Shown: positions 47,725-57,364, numbered from the stretch's first letter. The stretch is DNA of 64,000 nucleotides from Cellulomonas persica (GCF_007989825.1 NZ_BJUA01000013.1:1-64000), one strand, 5' to 3'. Notes: a model not told the origin generated them from the sequence alone. Numbers and translations are program-made.

Positions 47725-47845
47725 GTCCCCAGTCCGGGCAGGTGGCACGCGCGGGTGTCGGTGGTCGGGCATAACGTCACCGCGACGACGAGACCAGCCC
47801 CCGTAAGCCGCAGCGACACTCGCTGCCGAGACGAAGGTGAGCACC

Positions 47846-48889
47846 ATGCCTCCTGCACCCCAGGACCGCGAGAAGGCCCTCGAGGCCGCTCTCTCCCAGA
47901 TCGACCGTCAGTTCGGCAAGGGCTCGATCATGCGCCTCGGCGACGAGGGTCGCGCGCCGGTCGAGGTGATCCCGACCGGGTCGATCGCGCTCGACGTCGC
48001 GCTCGGCATCGGCGGTCTGCCGCGCGGTCGCATCATCGAGATCTACGGCCCGGAGTCCTCGGGCAAGACGACGGTCGCGCTGCACGCGGTCGCCAACGCG
48101 CAGAAGGCCGGCGGCATCGCGGCGTTCATCGACGCCGAGCACGCGCTGGACCCCGAGTACGCCAAGAAGCTCGGCGTCGACACCGACGCGCTCCTCGTCT
48201 CCCAGCCGGACACGGGCGAGCAGGCGCTCGAGATCATGGACATGCTGATCCGCTCGGGCGCGATCGACATCATCGTCATCGACTCGGTCGCGGCGCTCGT
48301 GCCCAAGGCCGAGATCGAGGGTGAGATGGGGGACAGCCACGTCGGCCTCCAGGCGCGCCTCATGTCGCAGGCGCTGCGCAAGATCACCGGCGCGCTCAAC
48401 CAGTCCGGGACCACCGCGATCTTCATCAACCAGCTGCGCGAGAAGATCGGCGTGTTCTTCGGTTCGCCCGAGACCACGACCGGTGGCAAGGCGCTCAAGT
48501 TCTACGCCTCCGTGCGCATGGACATCCGTCGCATCGAGACCCTCAAGGAGGGCACCGACGCGGTCGGCAACCGCACGCGCGTCAAGGTCGTGAAGAACAA
48601 GATGTCGCCGCCGTTCAAGCAGGCGGAGTTCGACATCCTCTACGGCGTCGGCATCTCGCGTGAGGGCTCGCTCATCGACCTCGGCGTCGAGCACGGGTTC
48701 GTCCGCAAGTCGGGTGCCTGGTTCACCTACGAGGGGGACCAGCTCGGGCAGGGCAAGGAGAACGCGCGCAAGTTCCTGCGCGACAACCCCGACCTCGCCG
48801 ACGAGCTCGACAAGAAGATCAAGGAGAAGCTCGGTATCGGTGCGCGCGTGGACGCGCCGGCCGACCCTGCGGCGAAGGTCGACTTCTGA
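47846..48889 (+). CDS. recA: Recombinase A
   Basis: RecA forms filaments on single-stranded DNA, drives strand exchange and triggers LexA self-cleavage. The 347-residue product has Walker [10 protein letters not shown] (residues 68-76), the Glu-bearing strand [15 protein letters not shown], Walker [16 protein letters not shown], and the L2 loop [18 protein letters not shown]. No intein is present. The ATG at 47846 is chosen because AAGGTGAG precedes it; an in-frame GTG at 47837 lies within that site. A LexA box is 190 nt upstream, and recX follows. Confidence 0.98.
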   Translation: MPPAPQDREKALEAALSQIDRQFGKGSIMRLGDEGRAPVEVIPTGSIALDVALGIGGLPRGRIIEIYGPESSGKTTVALHAVANAQKAGGIAAFIDAEHALDPEYAKKLGVDTDALLVSQPDTGEQALEIMDMLIRSGAIDIIVIDSVAALVPKAEIEGEMGDSHVGLQARLMSQALRKITGALNQSGTTAIFINQLREKIGVFFGSPETTTGGKALKFYASVRMDIRRIETLKEGTDAVGNRTRVKVVKNKMSPPFKQAEFDILYGVGISREGSLIDLGVEHGFVRKSGAWFTYEGDQLGQGKENARKFLRDNPDLADELDKKIKEKLGIGARVDAPADPAAKVDF

Positions 48890-48990
48890 GCGGGCGACCG
48901 CTGAGCGGACGGCCTCTGCGTGACGGGCTCCCGCGTGTCCCCGTCCGGGGACGCGCGGGAGCGGCGCGGGCAGGCCGCGGCGCGCGCGGC

Positions 48991-49053
48991 ACCCGGATGC
49001 CCCGCGACACCCGGATGGCCCGCGGCACCCGGATGGCCCGTGAGACCCGGATG
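48991..49053 (+). repeat. Four 18-nt tandem repeats between recA and recX
   Basis: The core ACCCGGATG recurs at exact 18-nt spacing at 48991, 49009, 49027 and 49045, with GCCCG-like sequence after it. The array ends 7 nt before the recX ATG, where a ribosome binding site would be expected. Confidence 0.85.
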
Positions 49054-49060
49054 GGCTGAC

Positions 49061-49663
49061 ATGGCACGTGGTGCGCAGTACCCCGGTGCGGCGTCCCGTC
49101 GCCGGCGCTCCCAGGAGCCGCCGTCGACGGGTGCCGCCGCGGTCGACGCCGAGCCCGATCCCGAGTCCGTCGCGCGCGCGATCGCGTTGCGCCTCCTGAC
49201 CGGTGCTCCGCGCAGCCGGGCTCAGCTCGAGGAGGCGATGGCCCGGCGCGACGTGCCCGAGGACGTGGCGGCACGCGTGCTCGACCGGTTCACCGAGGTG
49301 GGCCTGGTGGATGACGCCGAGTACGCGCGCATGCTCGTGCGGACGCGCCACGCGGAGCGCGGTCTGTCGCGGCGGGCGATCGCCGTCGAGCTGCGCCGGC
49401 GGGGGATCGACGAGGAGTCCGCGTCTGCGGCGCTCGAACAGGTCGATGCCGACGACGAGGAGCAGGCCGCGCGTCACCTCGTCCGGCGCAAGCTCGCGTC
49501 CACCGCGGGGCTCGACACGCAGACGCGTCTGCGCCGCGTCGTGGGCGCCCTCGGTCGCAAGGGCTACGCGCCGTCGCTCGTGCTCCGTCTCGCACGCGAG
49601 GAGCTGGCCGCCGAGGGCGACGACGCGTCGTCCGACGACGGCGACTGGTCGCCCGCGGACTGA
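49061..49663 (+). CDS. recX: Regulatory protein RecX
   Basis: RecX binds RecA and limits filament growth. The 200-residue product has the three-helix repeats of the family: ALRLLTGAPRSRAQLEEAMA, VLDRFTEVGLVDDAEYARML and RHAERGLSRRAIAVELRRRG, then VGALGRKGYAPSLVLRL near the C terminus. The first 35 residues are a basic/Ser-Pro-rich tail. The ATG at 49061 follows the 18-nt repeat array; upstream in-frame starts would translate the array into PGWP-type repeats. Coupling to recA is expected, although 171 nt separate the genes. Confidence 0.9.
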   Translation: MARGAQYPGAASRRRRSQEPPSTGAAAVDAEPDPESVARAIALRLLTGAPRSRAQLEEAMARRDVPEDVAARVLDRFTEVGLVDDAEYARMLVRTRHAERGLSRRAIAVELRRRGIDEESASAALEQVDADDEEQAARHLVRRKLASTAGLDTQTRLRRVVGALGRKGYAPSLVLRLAREELAAEGDDASSDDGDWSPAD

Positions 49664-49891
49664 GCCGCCCGACGCCGCGCGTCTTCCGCCCGGTCGCCCT
49701 CACGCCGTTGACCAGTGCAGAAGGCGGGGAGCACCTCGGTGCCCAGGAGGGTGAAGCCGGGTGTCGCGGGCCTGGCTGGCGGCGCAGGTGGGTGACAATG
49801 GGCCGACGCGGGGCGCGTGCCCGGCGCGGCGTGACGGTCGGCCCGGCGCCGGTCGCCGACGCACTCGTGGAGCGACGAGCGGAGGTGCGGC

Positions 49892-51418
49892 GTGGGCGAG
49901 ATCGCGACCATCGTCGGGCTGCTCGGCGCGTGCCTGGTCGCGTTGATCCTCGTGCTCGTCGCGCGTCGCGAGGCCGGCGCCCAGCGTGAGCAGGCCGAGA
50001 AGGACGTCGCGGAGATCAAGGACGAGGCGCGCGCGCTGCTGGCGAGCGCCGAGCGGCGCGAGCAGCGGGCACGCGAGCGCGACGAGACCGCTGCCGCCGC
50101 ACAGACCACCGCCGCCGAGGCCGAGCAGCGCGCGCGCGAGCACGAGCGCGTCGCCGCACAGTCGGAGCGCGCGGCCGAGCGTGCGCTGGCTGCGGCCGAG
50201 CGTGACGCCGCCGCTCAGCTCGCGCTCGCGCAGCAGCAGGCGCAGGCTGCGCTCGACGACGCACGCTCACGCGCCCGGGCCGAGCTCGAGTCCGTCACCG
50301 GCCTCACGGTCGACGAGGCGCGCGAGGCGCTCACGCGTCGCATCACCGAGCAGGCGCAGAACGAGGCGTCGTCGTACGTCCGTCGCGCCGAGGCCCAGGC
50401 GAGGCGCACCGCCGAGGCCCGCGCGCGCCGCATCGTCGCGACCGCGGCGCAGCGCACGGCCGTCGCGACCAGCGCGCAGTCCGCGCTCACCGTGCTCCCG
50501 CTGCCCTCGGACGAGATGAAGGGCCGGATCATCGGCAAGGAGGGGCGCAACATCCGCTCCTTCGAGGCGCTCACGGGCGTCAACGTCCTGGTGGACGAGC
50601 AGCCCGACGCCGTGGTGCTGTCGTGCTTCGACGCCGAGCGGCGCGAGATCGCCCAGGTCATGCTCGAGGCGCTCATGACCGACGGCCGCATCCAGCCCCA
50701 GCGCATCGAGGCTGCGTACGCCGAGGCGCTCGCCGGCGCGGACGAGCGCGCGGTCGCCGCGGGGCACGACGCAGCCGAGCGTGCCGGGGTGCAGGACCTG
50801 CACCCCGTGCTCGTGCGGGCGCTCGGGCGGCTGCGGCTGCGCACGTCCTACGGGCAGAACGTGCTCGAGCACCTCGTCGAGAGCGCGCTGCTCGCGGGCT
50901 CGATCGCCGCGGAGCTGGGCGCGCAGGAGTCGGTTGCCCGGCGGGCTGCGTTCCTGCACGACATCGGCAAGGCGCTCACGAACGAGGTGCCCGGCTCGCA
51001 CGCGTCCGTGGGGGCGGATCTCGCGCGCCGCCACGGCGAGAGCGAGGTCGTCGTGAACGCGATCGCCGCGCACCACGACGAGGTGCCGCTCGAGACCGTC
51101 GAGGCCGTCGTCGTGCAGGTCGCCGACGCCGTCTCGGCGGGACGTCCGGGCGCACGTCGTCAGGAGCTCGACCAGTACGTCGAGCGCATGGACAAGCTCG
51201 AGAGCCTCGTCGCCGCGCACCAGGGTGTGCGCCGGGCGCTGGCGATGTCTGCGGGTCGCGAGGTCCGCGTGGTCGTCGAGCCGTCGGAGGTCGACGACGC
51301 GGCGCTGCCGCAGCTCGCGGTGGCGATCGCCCGGCACATCGAGGCCGACCTGTCGTACCCGGGTGAGATCCAGGTGACTGTGGTGCGCGAGATCAGGGCC
51401 AGCGCGACGGCCGGCTGA
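49892..51418 (+). CDS. rny: Ribonuclease Y
   Basis: RNase Y is a membrane-anchored endonuclease starting mRNA decay. The 508-residue product has one N-terminal helix (IVGLLGACLVALILVLV), a long Ala/Glu/Arg coiled coil (about 25-195), and a KH domain with MKGRIIGKEGRNIRSFE. The HD domain has FLHDIGKALTNE and AAHHDEVPL, and the C terminus ends PGEIQVTVVRE. Family length is about 510-520, so it is complete. The GTG follows GGAGG. The 228-nt gap before it (49664-49891) shows no other gene. RNase J is also present in the window, so both decay systems coexist. Confidence 0.93.
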   Translation: MGEIATIVGLLGACLVALILVLVARREAGAQREQAEKDVAEIKDEARALLASAERREQRARERDETAAAAQTTAAEAEQRAREHERVAAQSERAAERALAAAERDAAAQLALAQQQAQAALDDARSRARAELESVTGLTVDEAREALTRRITEQAQNEASSYVRRAEAQARRTAEARARRIVATAAQRTAVATSAQSALTVLPLPSDEMKGRIIGKEGRNIRSFEALTGVNVLVDEQPDAVVLSCFDAERREIAQVMLEALMTDGRIQPQRIEAAYAEALAGADERAVAAGHDAAERAGVQDLHPVLVRALGRLRLRTSYGQNVLEHLVESALLAGSIAAELGAQESVARRAAFLHDIGKALTNEVPGSHASVGADLARRHGESEVVVNAIAAHHDEVPLETVEAVVVQVADAVSAGRPGARRQELDQYVERMDKLESLVAAHQGVRRALAMSAGREVRVVVEPSEVDDAALPQLAVAIARHIEADLSYPGEIQVTVVREIRASATAG

Positions 51419-51487
51419 GCCACACTGCCCGGCCCGTCCTGTCCCGGCCCGGCCCGGCCACGCCGCCCGACCGAGCCGCGGCGCCCG

Positions 51488-51504
51488 CCCACCGCGGCGG
51501 TGGG
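51488..51504. terminator. Convergent terminator between rny and gluD
   Basis: CCCACCG (51488-51494) pairs with CGGTGGG (51498-51504) over 3 nt, between convergent genes. Confidence 0.5.
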
Positions 51505-51512
51505 TCGGCCGG

Positions 51513-52379
51513 TCAGTCCTGGGCGGTGGCGACCGCGAGGCTCGGCGCCTCGGCGCGTGCGCGGCCTGCCGTGCGGCGGCCGACCCGCCCGGCGAGCGCC
51601 TCGGCGAGTCGGGTCAGAAGCCAGTTGATCAGGATGAAGACCACGGCGGCCACGACGAGCGCCTGCAGGATGTTGCCGTTGCCCGAGCCGAAGCGCCGCG
51701 CGGCGGCCAGGAGCTCGGGGTAGGTGATGATCGCCCCGAGAGCGGTGTCCTTGAGGATCACGACGAGCTGGCTGGCGATGGCGGGCAGCATCGCGATGAT
51801 CGCCTGCGGGACCTCGACGAGTCGCAGCGACTGGGACCGTCGTAGGCCGATCGCGAGCGCTGCCTCACGTTGTCCCCGCGGCAGGCTGTGCACGCCCGAG
51901 CGCACGAGCTCCGCGAACACCGAGCCGTTGTAGAGGGTCAGGCCCAGCACGACCGCGACGAGCGGCAGGTCCTTCGGCGAGACGAGGTCGAGCCGGGGGA
52001 TCGCCATGTAGAAGAAGACCATCATGATCAGCACCGGGACGGCGCGGAAGAACTCCACGATCCCGCCGCTCAGGGTCCTCACCGTGCGCGAGGCCGAGAG
52101 TCTGCCGAGGCCGAACACGATGCCGAAGACGCCCGCCGTGACGATCGAGAGGCCGGCGGCGATGAGCGTCTGCTTCAGACCCGGGAGGAAGAAGTTCTCC
52201 CACGCGTTGGCGGTGAACAGCGGGCGCCACAGGTCGGCGTCGAGCTGACCCTTGCGGTCGAGCAGGACGAGCGCGTACACACCGAGACCCACGACCACGA
52301 CCGTGGCCACGACGTTGACCCAGACCATGCGCCGCCGGGCGCGCGGTCCCGGGGCGTCGAAGAGCACCGAGCCGCTCAC
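51513..52379 (-). CDS. gluD: Glutamate ABC transporter permease GluD
   Basis: The 288-residue inner-membrane subunit has about five helices. VVLGLTLYNGSVFAELVRSG leads into the EAA loop (REAALAIGLRRSQSLRLVEV), which contacts the ATPase. FFRAVPVLIMMVFF is typical of polar amino acid permeases. The GTG at 52379 overlaps the gluC stop in a GTGA. A long cytoplasmic N terminus precedes the first helix, and the C-terminal tail is basic and Ala-rich. As last gene of gluABCD it completes the transporter. Confidence 0.88.
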   Translation of the reverse strand: MSGSVLFDAPGPRARRRMVWVNVVATVVVVGLGVYALVLLDRKGQLDADLWRPLFTANAWENFFLPGLKQTLIAAGLSIVTAGVFGIVFGLGRLSASRTVRTLSGGIVEFFRAVPVLIMMVFFYMAIPRLDLVSPKDLPLVAVVLGLTLYNGSVFAELVRSGVHSLPRGQREAALAIGLRRSQSLRLVEVPQAIIAMLPAIASQLVVILKDTALGAIITYPELLAAARRFGSGNGNILQALVVAAVVFILINWLLTRLAEALAGRVGRRTAGRARAEAPSLAVATAQD

Positions 52380-53047
52380 CGGGCCACCGCCAGCCGCCGC
52401 GACAGGCTGGTCGTCGCGACACCGATGGGCACGACCAGGATGACGAACCCGAACGCGAACACCAGGAAGATCGCGACCATGAGGTCCGGCCGGAACTCGA
52501 TCATCTGCTTGAGCAGGCCGGAGGTCTCGGCGACGGACCCCGCGGCGGCGACCGTCGAGTTCTTCGTGAGCGCGATCAGCACGTTGCCGAGCGGCGCGAC
52601 CGCACCGCGGAACGCCTGGGGCAGGATCACCAGCCGCGCGGAGTCGCCGAACCCGAGGCCGATCGCCCGCGCGGCCTCCGCCTGACCGACGGGCACGGTG
52701 TTGACCCCGGAGCGCAGGGCCTCGCAGACGAACGCCGCGTGGTAGACGGTCAGGCCCAGGACCGAGAGCCAGAAGAAGTTGCGCTGGAAGTCCGACGAGA
52801 GCGTGATCCCGAGCTGTCCCCACAGCCCGAGGACGCAGAACACGATGATCACCGTGAGCGGGGTGTTCCTCAGGAGCGTCACGTACGTCGTCCCGGCCCA
52901 GCGCAGGCTCGGGACGGGAGAGATGCGCATGACCGCCAGCACCGTGCCCAGCACGAGGGCGAAGATCGCCGCGAAGAAGGTGAGCTGGATGTTCACCCAG
53001 AACGCGCCGAGCACGTCGAACTCGCTGAACAGTGACCCGAAGTCCAC
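52376..53047 (-). CDS. gluC: Glutamate ABC transporter permease GluC
   Basis: The 223-residue permease has about five helices. The opening is DFGSLFSEFDVLGAFWVNIQ, the loop YVTLLRNTPLTVIIVFCVLG is conserved, and the EAA loop reads QAEAARAIGLGFGDSARLVI. The GTG at 53047 is chosen because AGGAGG lies 4 nt upstream (53052-53057); longer readings pass through a tandem repeat. Its end overlaps gluD. A stable hairpin separates it from gluB. Confidence 0.9.
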   Translation of the reverse strand: MDFGSLFSEFDVLGAFWVNIQLTFFAAIFALVLGTVLAVMRISPVPSLRWAGTTYVTLLRNTPLTVIIVFCVLGLWGQLGITLSSDFQRNFFWLSVLGLTVYHAAFVCEALRSGVNTVPVGQAEAARAIGLGFGDSARLVILPQAFRGAVAPLGNVLIALTKNSTVAAAGSVAETSGLLKQMIEFRPDLMVAIFLVFAFGFVILVVPIGVATTSLSRRLAVAR

Positions 53048-53057
53048 CTGTCCTCCT

Positions 53058-53136
53058 GTCGTGGCCGCTGGTCTGTCGTGTTGCTCTGTCGTGCTGGTCG
53101 GTCGTGCTGGTCGGTCGTGCCGGTGGTCGTGAGCGC
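53058..53136. repeat. Degenerate GTCGTGCTG repeats in the gluB-gluC gap
   Basis: GTCGTG recurs about every 9-17 nt, with two exact 13-nt copies of GTCGTGCTGGTCG at 53089 and 53102. They lie upstream of the gluC ribosome binding site. Confidence 0.6.
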
Positions 53137-53150
53137 CGGTGGTCTGCGCC

Positions 53151-53188
53151 GTGCGGCCGGACGACGAGGGTGCGTCGTCCGGCCGCAC
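53151..53188. terminator. Intercistronic hairpin between gluB and gluC
   Basis: A perfect 15-bp stem joins 53151-53165 and 53174-53188 over 8 nt. Such hairpins after binding-protein genes usually give partial termination or 3'-end protection, so gluB would be made in excess of the permeases. Confidence 0.75.
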
Positions 53189-53217
53189 GCGCTCACGCGC
53201 GGGCTATGCGCACGCGG

Positions 53218-54075
53218 TCACGAGCAGGCAGCGGGCTCGGGCGGGTTGAGGTCGGCGTTCGGCTTGTAGCCCGACGCGCTCACGTTGTCGTCGAGCGCCT
53301 TCTGCCACGAGCCGTCCTCGATCATCGCCGTGATGGCGTCGGTGACGGCCTGGCACTTGTCGGAGTCCTTCGGCAGGCCGACGCCGTAGTTCTCCTCCGA
53401 GAACGGGTTCCCGACGACCTTGACCTTGCCCTCGTTGGCGGGGATCGCGGCCAGACCGGCCAGGATGATGTCGTCGGTCGTGACGGCGTCGACGGTGCCG
53501 GCGGTCAGGGCCGTGACGCACTCGCTGTAGCCGGGCTGCTCGAGCAGCTGCGTTCCGGCCGCGTACTCGTCCTTGATCCGCTGCGCCGAGGTGGAGCCCG
53601 TCACGGAGCACAGGTTCTTGCCGTCGAGGTCCTCCGGGCCGGTGATCGTGTCGTCGTCGGCCGCGACCAGCAGGTCCTGCCCGGCGACGAAGTACGGCCC
53701 GGCGAACGACACGACCTCCTTGCGCGCGTCGGTGATCGAGTACGTCGCGAAGATCATGTCGACCTGCTTGTTCTGCAGCATCGTCTCGCGCTGCGCGGAC
53801 GGCGACTCGACGAACTCGATGTCGTCCTCGGCGTAGCCGAGCTTGTCCGCCACGTACTTCGCGACGGCGACGTCGAAGCCCGTGTACGTGTCGCCGTCCT
53901 TGAAGCCGAGGCCGGGCTGGTCGAACTTGATGCCGATGCGGATGGTCCCACCGCTGCTGCCGCCGGTGCCGCCCTGCGTCGCGTCGTCGGAGCCGCCGTC
54001 GTCGTCGGACGAACAGGCGGCGAGCGTGAGGGCGCCCGCGAGGAGCATCGCGGTCGCCATGATTCGGGTACGCAT
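53218..54075 (-). CDS. gluB: Glutamate-binding lipoprotein GluB
   Basis: This extracellular solute-binding protein feeds the GluCD permease. The 285-residue product has a lipoprotein signal with lipobox LAAC near residue 20, an Asp/Ser/Gly-rich linker, and a family-3 binding fold. [20 protein letters not shown] is followed by [37 protein letters not shown] and [15 protein letters not shown]. The ATG at 54075 follows GGGA. It lies between gluA and gluC. Glutamate is inferred from family likeness; related polar amino acids are possible. Confidence 0.9.
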   Translation of the reverse strand: MRTRIMATAMLLAGALTLAACSSDDDGGSDDATQGGTGGSSGGTIRIGIKFDQPGLGFKDGDTYTGFDVAVAKYVADKLGYAEDDIEFVESPSAQRETMLQNKQVDMIFATYSITDARKEVVSFAGPYFVAGQDLLVAADDDTITGPEDLDGKNLCSVTGSTSAQRIKDEYAAGTQLLEQPGYSECVTALTAGTVDAVTTDDIILAGLAAIPANEGKVKVVGNPFSEENYGVGLPKDSDKCQAVTDAITAMIEDGSWQKALDDNVSASGYKPNADLNPPEPAACS

Positions 54076-54166
54076 GGTGGTTCCCTTCGTGTCGGATCTC
54101 AACGTGTCGTGCGGGAAGCCTCGGAGGGGTCGGAGGGACGGGTCAGGGGACCGGCGGGGCCGTTCC

Positions 54167-54967
54167 TCAGTGGGTGAGGATCTTGGACAGGAAGTCGCGC
54201 GCGCGCTCGCTGCGCGGCGCCGTGAAGAACGTCTCGGGGTCGGCCTGCTCGACGATCTCGCCCGCGTCCATGAAGACCACGCGGTTCGCGGCACGCCGCG
54301 CGAAGCCCATCTCGTGGGTCACGACGAGCATCGTCATGCCGTCGCGCGCGAGCCCGACCATGACGTCGAGGACCTCGTTGATCATCTCGGGGTCGAGCGC
54401 GGACGTCGGCTCGTCGAACAGCATCACCTTGGGACCCATGGCGAGCGCGCGGGCGATCGCGACGCGCTGCTGCTGCCCGCCCGAGAGCTGCGCGGGCAGC
54501 TTGGCGGCCTGGTTGCCGACGCCGACCCGGTCGAGCAGCTCGCGGGCCCGCGCGACGGCGTCGGACTTCTTGACGCCCTTGGCCTTGATGGGACCGAGCG
54601 TGACGTTCTCGAGCACGGTCCGGTGGGCGAACAGGTTGAACGACTGGAACACCATCCCGACCTCGGCGCGCAGCCGGGCCAGCTCGCGCCCCTCCTCGGG
54701 CAGCTCGCGCCCGTCGATGACGATCGATCCGGAGTCGATCGTCTCGAGCCGGTTGATGGTGCGGCACAGCGTCGACTTGCCGCTGCCCGACGGTCCGATG
54801 ATCACCACGACCTCGCCGCGCGCGACGGTCAGGTCGATGTGCTTGAGCACGTGCAGCGCGCCGAAGTGCTTGTCCACGCCACGCAGCTCGACGAGCGGGG
54901 GACCGAGCTCGCCGTGCGCGGGTGCGGGCTCAGGGCCGGGATCGGGTTCGGTCGCGAGGTCCGCCAT
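54167..54967 (-). CDS. gluA: Glutamate ABC transporter ATP-binding protein GluA
   Basis: The 266-residue ATPase has Walker [10 protein letters not shown], the Q loop in [20 protein letters not shown], signature LSGGQQQR, Walker [14 protein letters not shown] and the H switch [11 protein letters not shown]. About 25 Pro/Glu-rich residues precede the domain. It opens the gluABCD operon. A -10 box lies 6 nt before the ATG, and a 14-nt palindrome overlaps the expected -35 position. Confidence 0.93.
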   Translation of the reverse strand: MADLATEPDPGPEPAPAHGELGPPLVELRGVDKHFGALHVLKHIDLTVARGEVVVIIGPSGSGKSTLCRTINRLETIDSGSIVIDGRELPEEGRELARLRAEVGMVFQSFNLFAHRTVLENVTLGPIKAKGVKKSDAVARARELLDRVGVGNQAAKLPAQLSGGQQQRVAIARALAMGPKVMLFDEPTSALDPEMINEVLDVMVGLARDGMTMLVVTHEMGFARRAANRVVFMDAGEIVEQADPETFFTAPRSERARDFLSKILTH

Positions 54968-54973
54968 TCGTCG

Positions 54974-54979
54974 AACGTA
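54974..54979 (-). promoter_or_regulatory. -10 box of gluA, leaderless
   Basis: TACGTT on the minus strand ends 6 nt before the ATG at 54967. Confidence 0.5.
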
Positions 54980-54991
54980 GGGGGAAATGTC

Positions 54992-55005
54992 CGGATGTGC
55001 ATCCG
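54992..55005. promoter_or_regulatory. Operator-like palindrome upstream of gluA
   Basis: CGGATG (54992-54997) and CATCCG (55000-55005) are perfect 6-bp arms around TG. The site covers the place of the gluA -35 box (about 54997-55002), so a bound protein would block or contact polymerase. Confidence 0.5.
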
Positions 55006-55121
55006 TCCACGCGTTTCGATCAGGCAACATTCGTGCGTCGCAGTCTCCGCGTCGCGGGCTGGTGACCTGCGCGAGCGCACCGAGAGCCCGACGCGCGTCG
55101 GGGGTCCGCGGCGCGCGGCCT

Positions 55122-55127
55122 TACCCT
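55122..55127 (+). promoter_or_regulatory. -10 box of miaB, leaderless
   Basis: TACCCT ends 8 nt before the ATG at 55136. Confidence 0.45.
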
Positions 55128-55135
55128 GGTCGGTG

Positions 55136-56713
55136 ATGTCCACGACCCTGCACGCGCCCGAGATCGCACCGCCGACGACGACGTCCGGCGGCGCTGCGCG
55201 CACCTATCTCGTCAAGACGCTCGGCTGCCAGATGAACGTCCACGACTCCGAGCACATGGCCGGCATGCTCGAGCAGGCGGGCTACGTCGCGGCGACGCCC
55301 GAGCAGGCGGCCGCCGAGGACGCCGACGTCATCGTCATCAACACGTGCGCGGTGCGCGAGAACGCCGCGGACAAGCTCTACGGCAACCTCGGCCGCCTCG
55401 CGCGGACCAAGCGCAGCCGGCCCGACATGCAGATCGCGGTCGGCGGCTGCCTCGCGCAGAAGGACCGTGCGGGCATCGTCGAGCGTGCGCCGTGGGTCGA
55501 CGTCGTGTTCGGGACGCACAACCTCGACGTGCTGCCCGCCCTGCTGGAGCGCGCGCGCCACAACGCGGCGGCCCAGGTCGAGATCGAGGAGTCCCTCAAG
55601 GTCTTCCCGTCGACGCTGCCCACGCGCCGTGAGTCGGTGTACGCGGGCTGGGTGTCGATCAGCGTCGGGTGCAACAACACGTGCACGTTCTGCATCGTGC
55701 CGCACCTGCGCGGCAAGGAGCGTGACCGCCGTCCCGGGGAGATCCTCGCGGAGGTCGAGGCGCTCGTCGCCACAGGCGCGATCGAGGTCACGCTGCTGGG
55801 CCAGAACGTGAACTCCTACGGCGTGGGCTTCGGCGACCGGGGCGCGTTCGCCAAGCTCCTGCGCGCGGTCGGCGCGGTCGAGGGCCTCGAGCGCGTGCGG
55901 TTCACGTCGCCGCACCCGGCCGCCTTCACCGACGACGTCATCGCCGCGATGGCCGACACCCCGACGGTCATGCCGTCGCTCCACATGCCGCTGCAGTCCG
56001 GATCGGACCGGGTGCTGCGCGCGATGCGCCGCTCGTACCGCTCGGAGAAGTTCCTCGGCATCCTCGACCGGGTGCGCGCGGCCATCCCGCACGCGGCGAT
56101 CACCACCGACATCATCGTCGGCTTCCCGGGGGAGACCGAGGAGGACTTCGAGGACACGATGCGCGTGGTCGAGGCGGCGCGGTTCTCCTCGGCGTTCACG
56201 TTCCAGTACTCGCCGCGGCCCGGCACACCCGCCGCGGACCTGCCCGAGCAGCTCCCCAAGCAGGTCGTGCAGGAGCGGTACGAGCGTCTGATCGCGCTGC
56301 AGGAGCGGATCTGCGCGCAGGAGAACGCCGCGCAGGAGGGCCGGGTCGTCGAGGTGCTCGTCGCCGAGGGTGAGGGCCGCAAGGACGGCGAGACCCAGCG
56401 GATCTCGGGGCGCGCGGCGGACAACCGGCTCGTGCACCTCGCGCTGCCGCTCGACCTCGCGCCCGGAGACGAGCCGCGTCCCGGCGACCTCGTGACCGTC
56501 GAGGTCACGCACGGTGCCCCGCACCACCTCGTCGCGGACTCGGCGCTCGTCGGTGGTCGGTTCGCCGTGCGGCGCACGCGGGCAGGTGACGCGTGGGAGG
56601 CGCGTCGGTCCGGGCACGACGAGCATGCGGGCGGCCACGGCGGCGACGCGTGCGGCACCGGGGCGGCACCCGGTCCGGTGAGCCTCGGGATGCCGACGCT
56701 CGCCGTGCGCTGA
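55136..56713 (+). CDS. miaB: tRNA-2-methylthio-N6-isopentenyladenosine-37 synthase
   Basis: MiaB adds a methylthio group to i6A37 of tRNAs, acting after MiaA. The 525-residue radical-SAM protein has the N-terminal UPF0004 domain with three cluster Cys ([24 protein letters not shown]). The SAM cluster is in [16 protein letters not shown], followed by [21 protein letters not shown] and [20 protein letters not shown] domain follows near 440. The last 45 residues are a His/Gly/Asp-rich tail beyond the usual end. miaA is 3 kb downstream, separated by the YbjN cluster. Confidence 0.95.
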   Translation: MSTTLHAPEIAPPTTTSGGAARTYLVKTLGCQMNVHDSEHMAGMLEQAGYVAATPEQAAAEDADVIVINTCAVRENAADKLYGNLGRLARTKRSRPDMQIAVGGCLAQKDRAGIVERAPWVDVVFGTHNLDVLPALLERARHNAAAQVEIEESLKVFPSTLPTRRESVYAGWVSISVGCNNTCTFCIVPHLRGKERDRRPGEILAEVEALVATGAIEVTLLGQNVNSYGVGFGDRGAFAKLLRAVGAVEGLERVRFTSPHPAAFTDDVIAAMADTPTVMPSLHMPLQSGSDRVLRAMRRSYRSEKFLGILDRVRAAIPHAAITTDIIVGFPGETEEDFEDTMRVVEAARFSSAFTFQYSPRPGTPAADLPEQLPKQVVQERYERLIALQERICAQENAAQEGRVVEVLVAEGEGRKDGETQRISGRAADNRLVHLALPLDLAPGDEPRPGDLVTVEVTHGAPHHLVADSALVGGRFAVRRTRAGDAWEARRSGHDEHAGGHGGDACGTGAAPGPVSLGMPTLAVR

Positions 56714-56845
56714 GGTGCGTCGCGGCGCGTCGCGCCCGGCCAGGCCTCTGATCTCCCTCGTCACGCGGTGGGCTCCGTCGGTGTCGTGAGCCGGTCGCGC
56801 GCGGGGCGCCGTCGCGAGCCCGTGAGTCGTCGGTCAGCTGTCGGG

Positions 56846-57364
56846 TCAGTTGTCGGGCACGTCCGGAGCGGGCCCGCCGCCCGGGATCGTCGCCTCGAGG
56901 GCGGCGAACAGCTGCACGCCCGTCCCCAGGCCGCACGAGAGCACCTGGGCGAGCTGCTTGTCGGTCGCACCCGGCTCGAAGTCGGCGCTCACCTCGGAGT
57001 AGAGGGCGAGCATGCCCTCCTCCTCGCGGAGGTACGCCTTGGGCCAGATGCGCTCCCGGTTCCAGTCGTTGAGCGCGAGCGCGACCGCGGACCGCTGCTC
57101 GAGCGGCACCTGGTGGTGCCAGCGCCCGCGCACCTGGACGATCTCGCCGTGCTCGCCGAGGAGCAGGAACCAGAACCGGCTGCCGTCCCACGTGCCGGTG
57201 AGGTCGCCGTCGTCGTCGACGACGAACCGGTAGCCCTTGTCCAGCAGGTAGTCGCCGACCCGGTCGCGCGTGACGGGACGCGGCTCCTCCTCGTCGGCGG
57301 GTGCGGCCTTGGCGGGCTTCGGCAGCCCGCCCAGCACGCGCAGGAGCCAGCCCGGCCCGCTCAC
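56846..57364 (-). CDS. YbjN-domain protein, copy 1
   Basis: The 172-residue product has one YbjN-like domain with the core shared by three neighbours: VDDDGDLTGTWDGSRFWFLL, GEIVQVRGRW, LNDWNRERIWPKAYLR and TDKQLAQVLSCGLGTG. YbjN folds resemble type III secretion chaperones, and no enzymatic residue is evident. The N terminus has a short hydrophobic stretch (GWLLRVLGGL). Its GTG at 57364 overlaps the stop of copy 2 in a GTGA, so the two are coupled. Function is unknown. Confidence 0.78.
   Translation of the reverse strand: MSGPGWLLRVLGGLPKPAKAAPADEEEPRPVTRDRVGDYLLDKGYRFVVDDDGDLTGTWDGSRFWFLLLGEHGEIVQVRGRWHHQVPLEQRSAVALALNDWNRERIWPKAYLREEEGMLALYSEVSADFEPGATDKQLAQVLSCGLGTGVQLFAALEATIPGGGPAPDVPDN

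Noticed and set aside
47846-48889. Intein in RecA
   Set aside because: The reading frame is a normal 347 residues with continuous RecA motifs.
48991-49053. CRISPR-like array
   Set aside because: The units are contiguous with no unique spacers and only 18 nt long; the same holds for the arrays at 14082, 53058 and 58686.
48920-49060. Earlier start for RecX
   Set aside because: It would translate an 18-nt tandem repeat into PGWP units without similarity to RecX. The ATG at 49061 gives a normal length.
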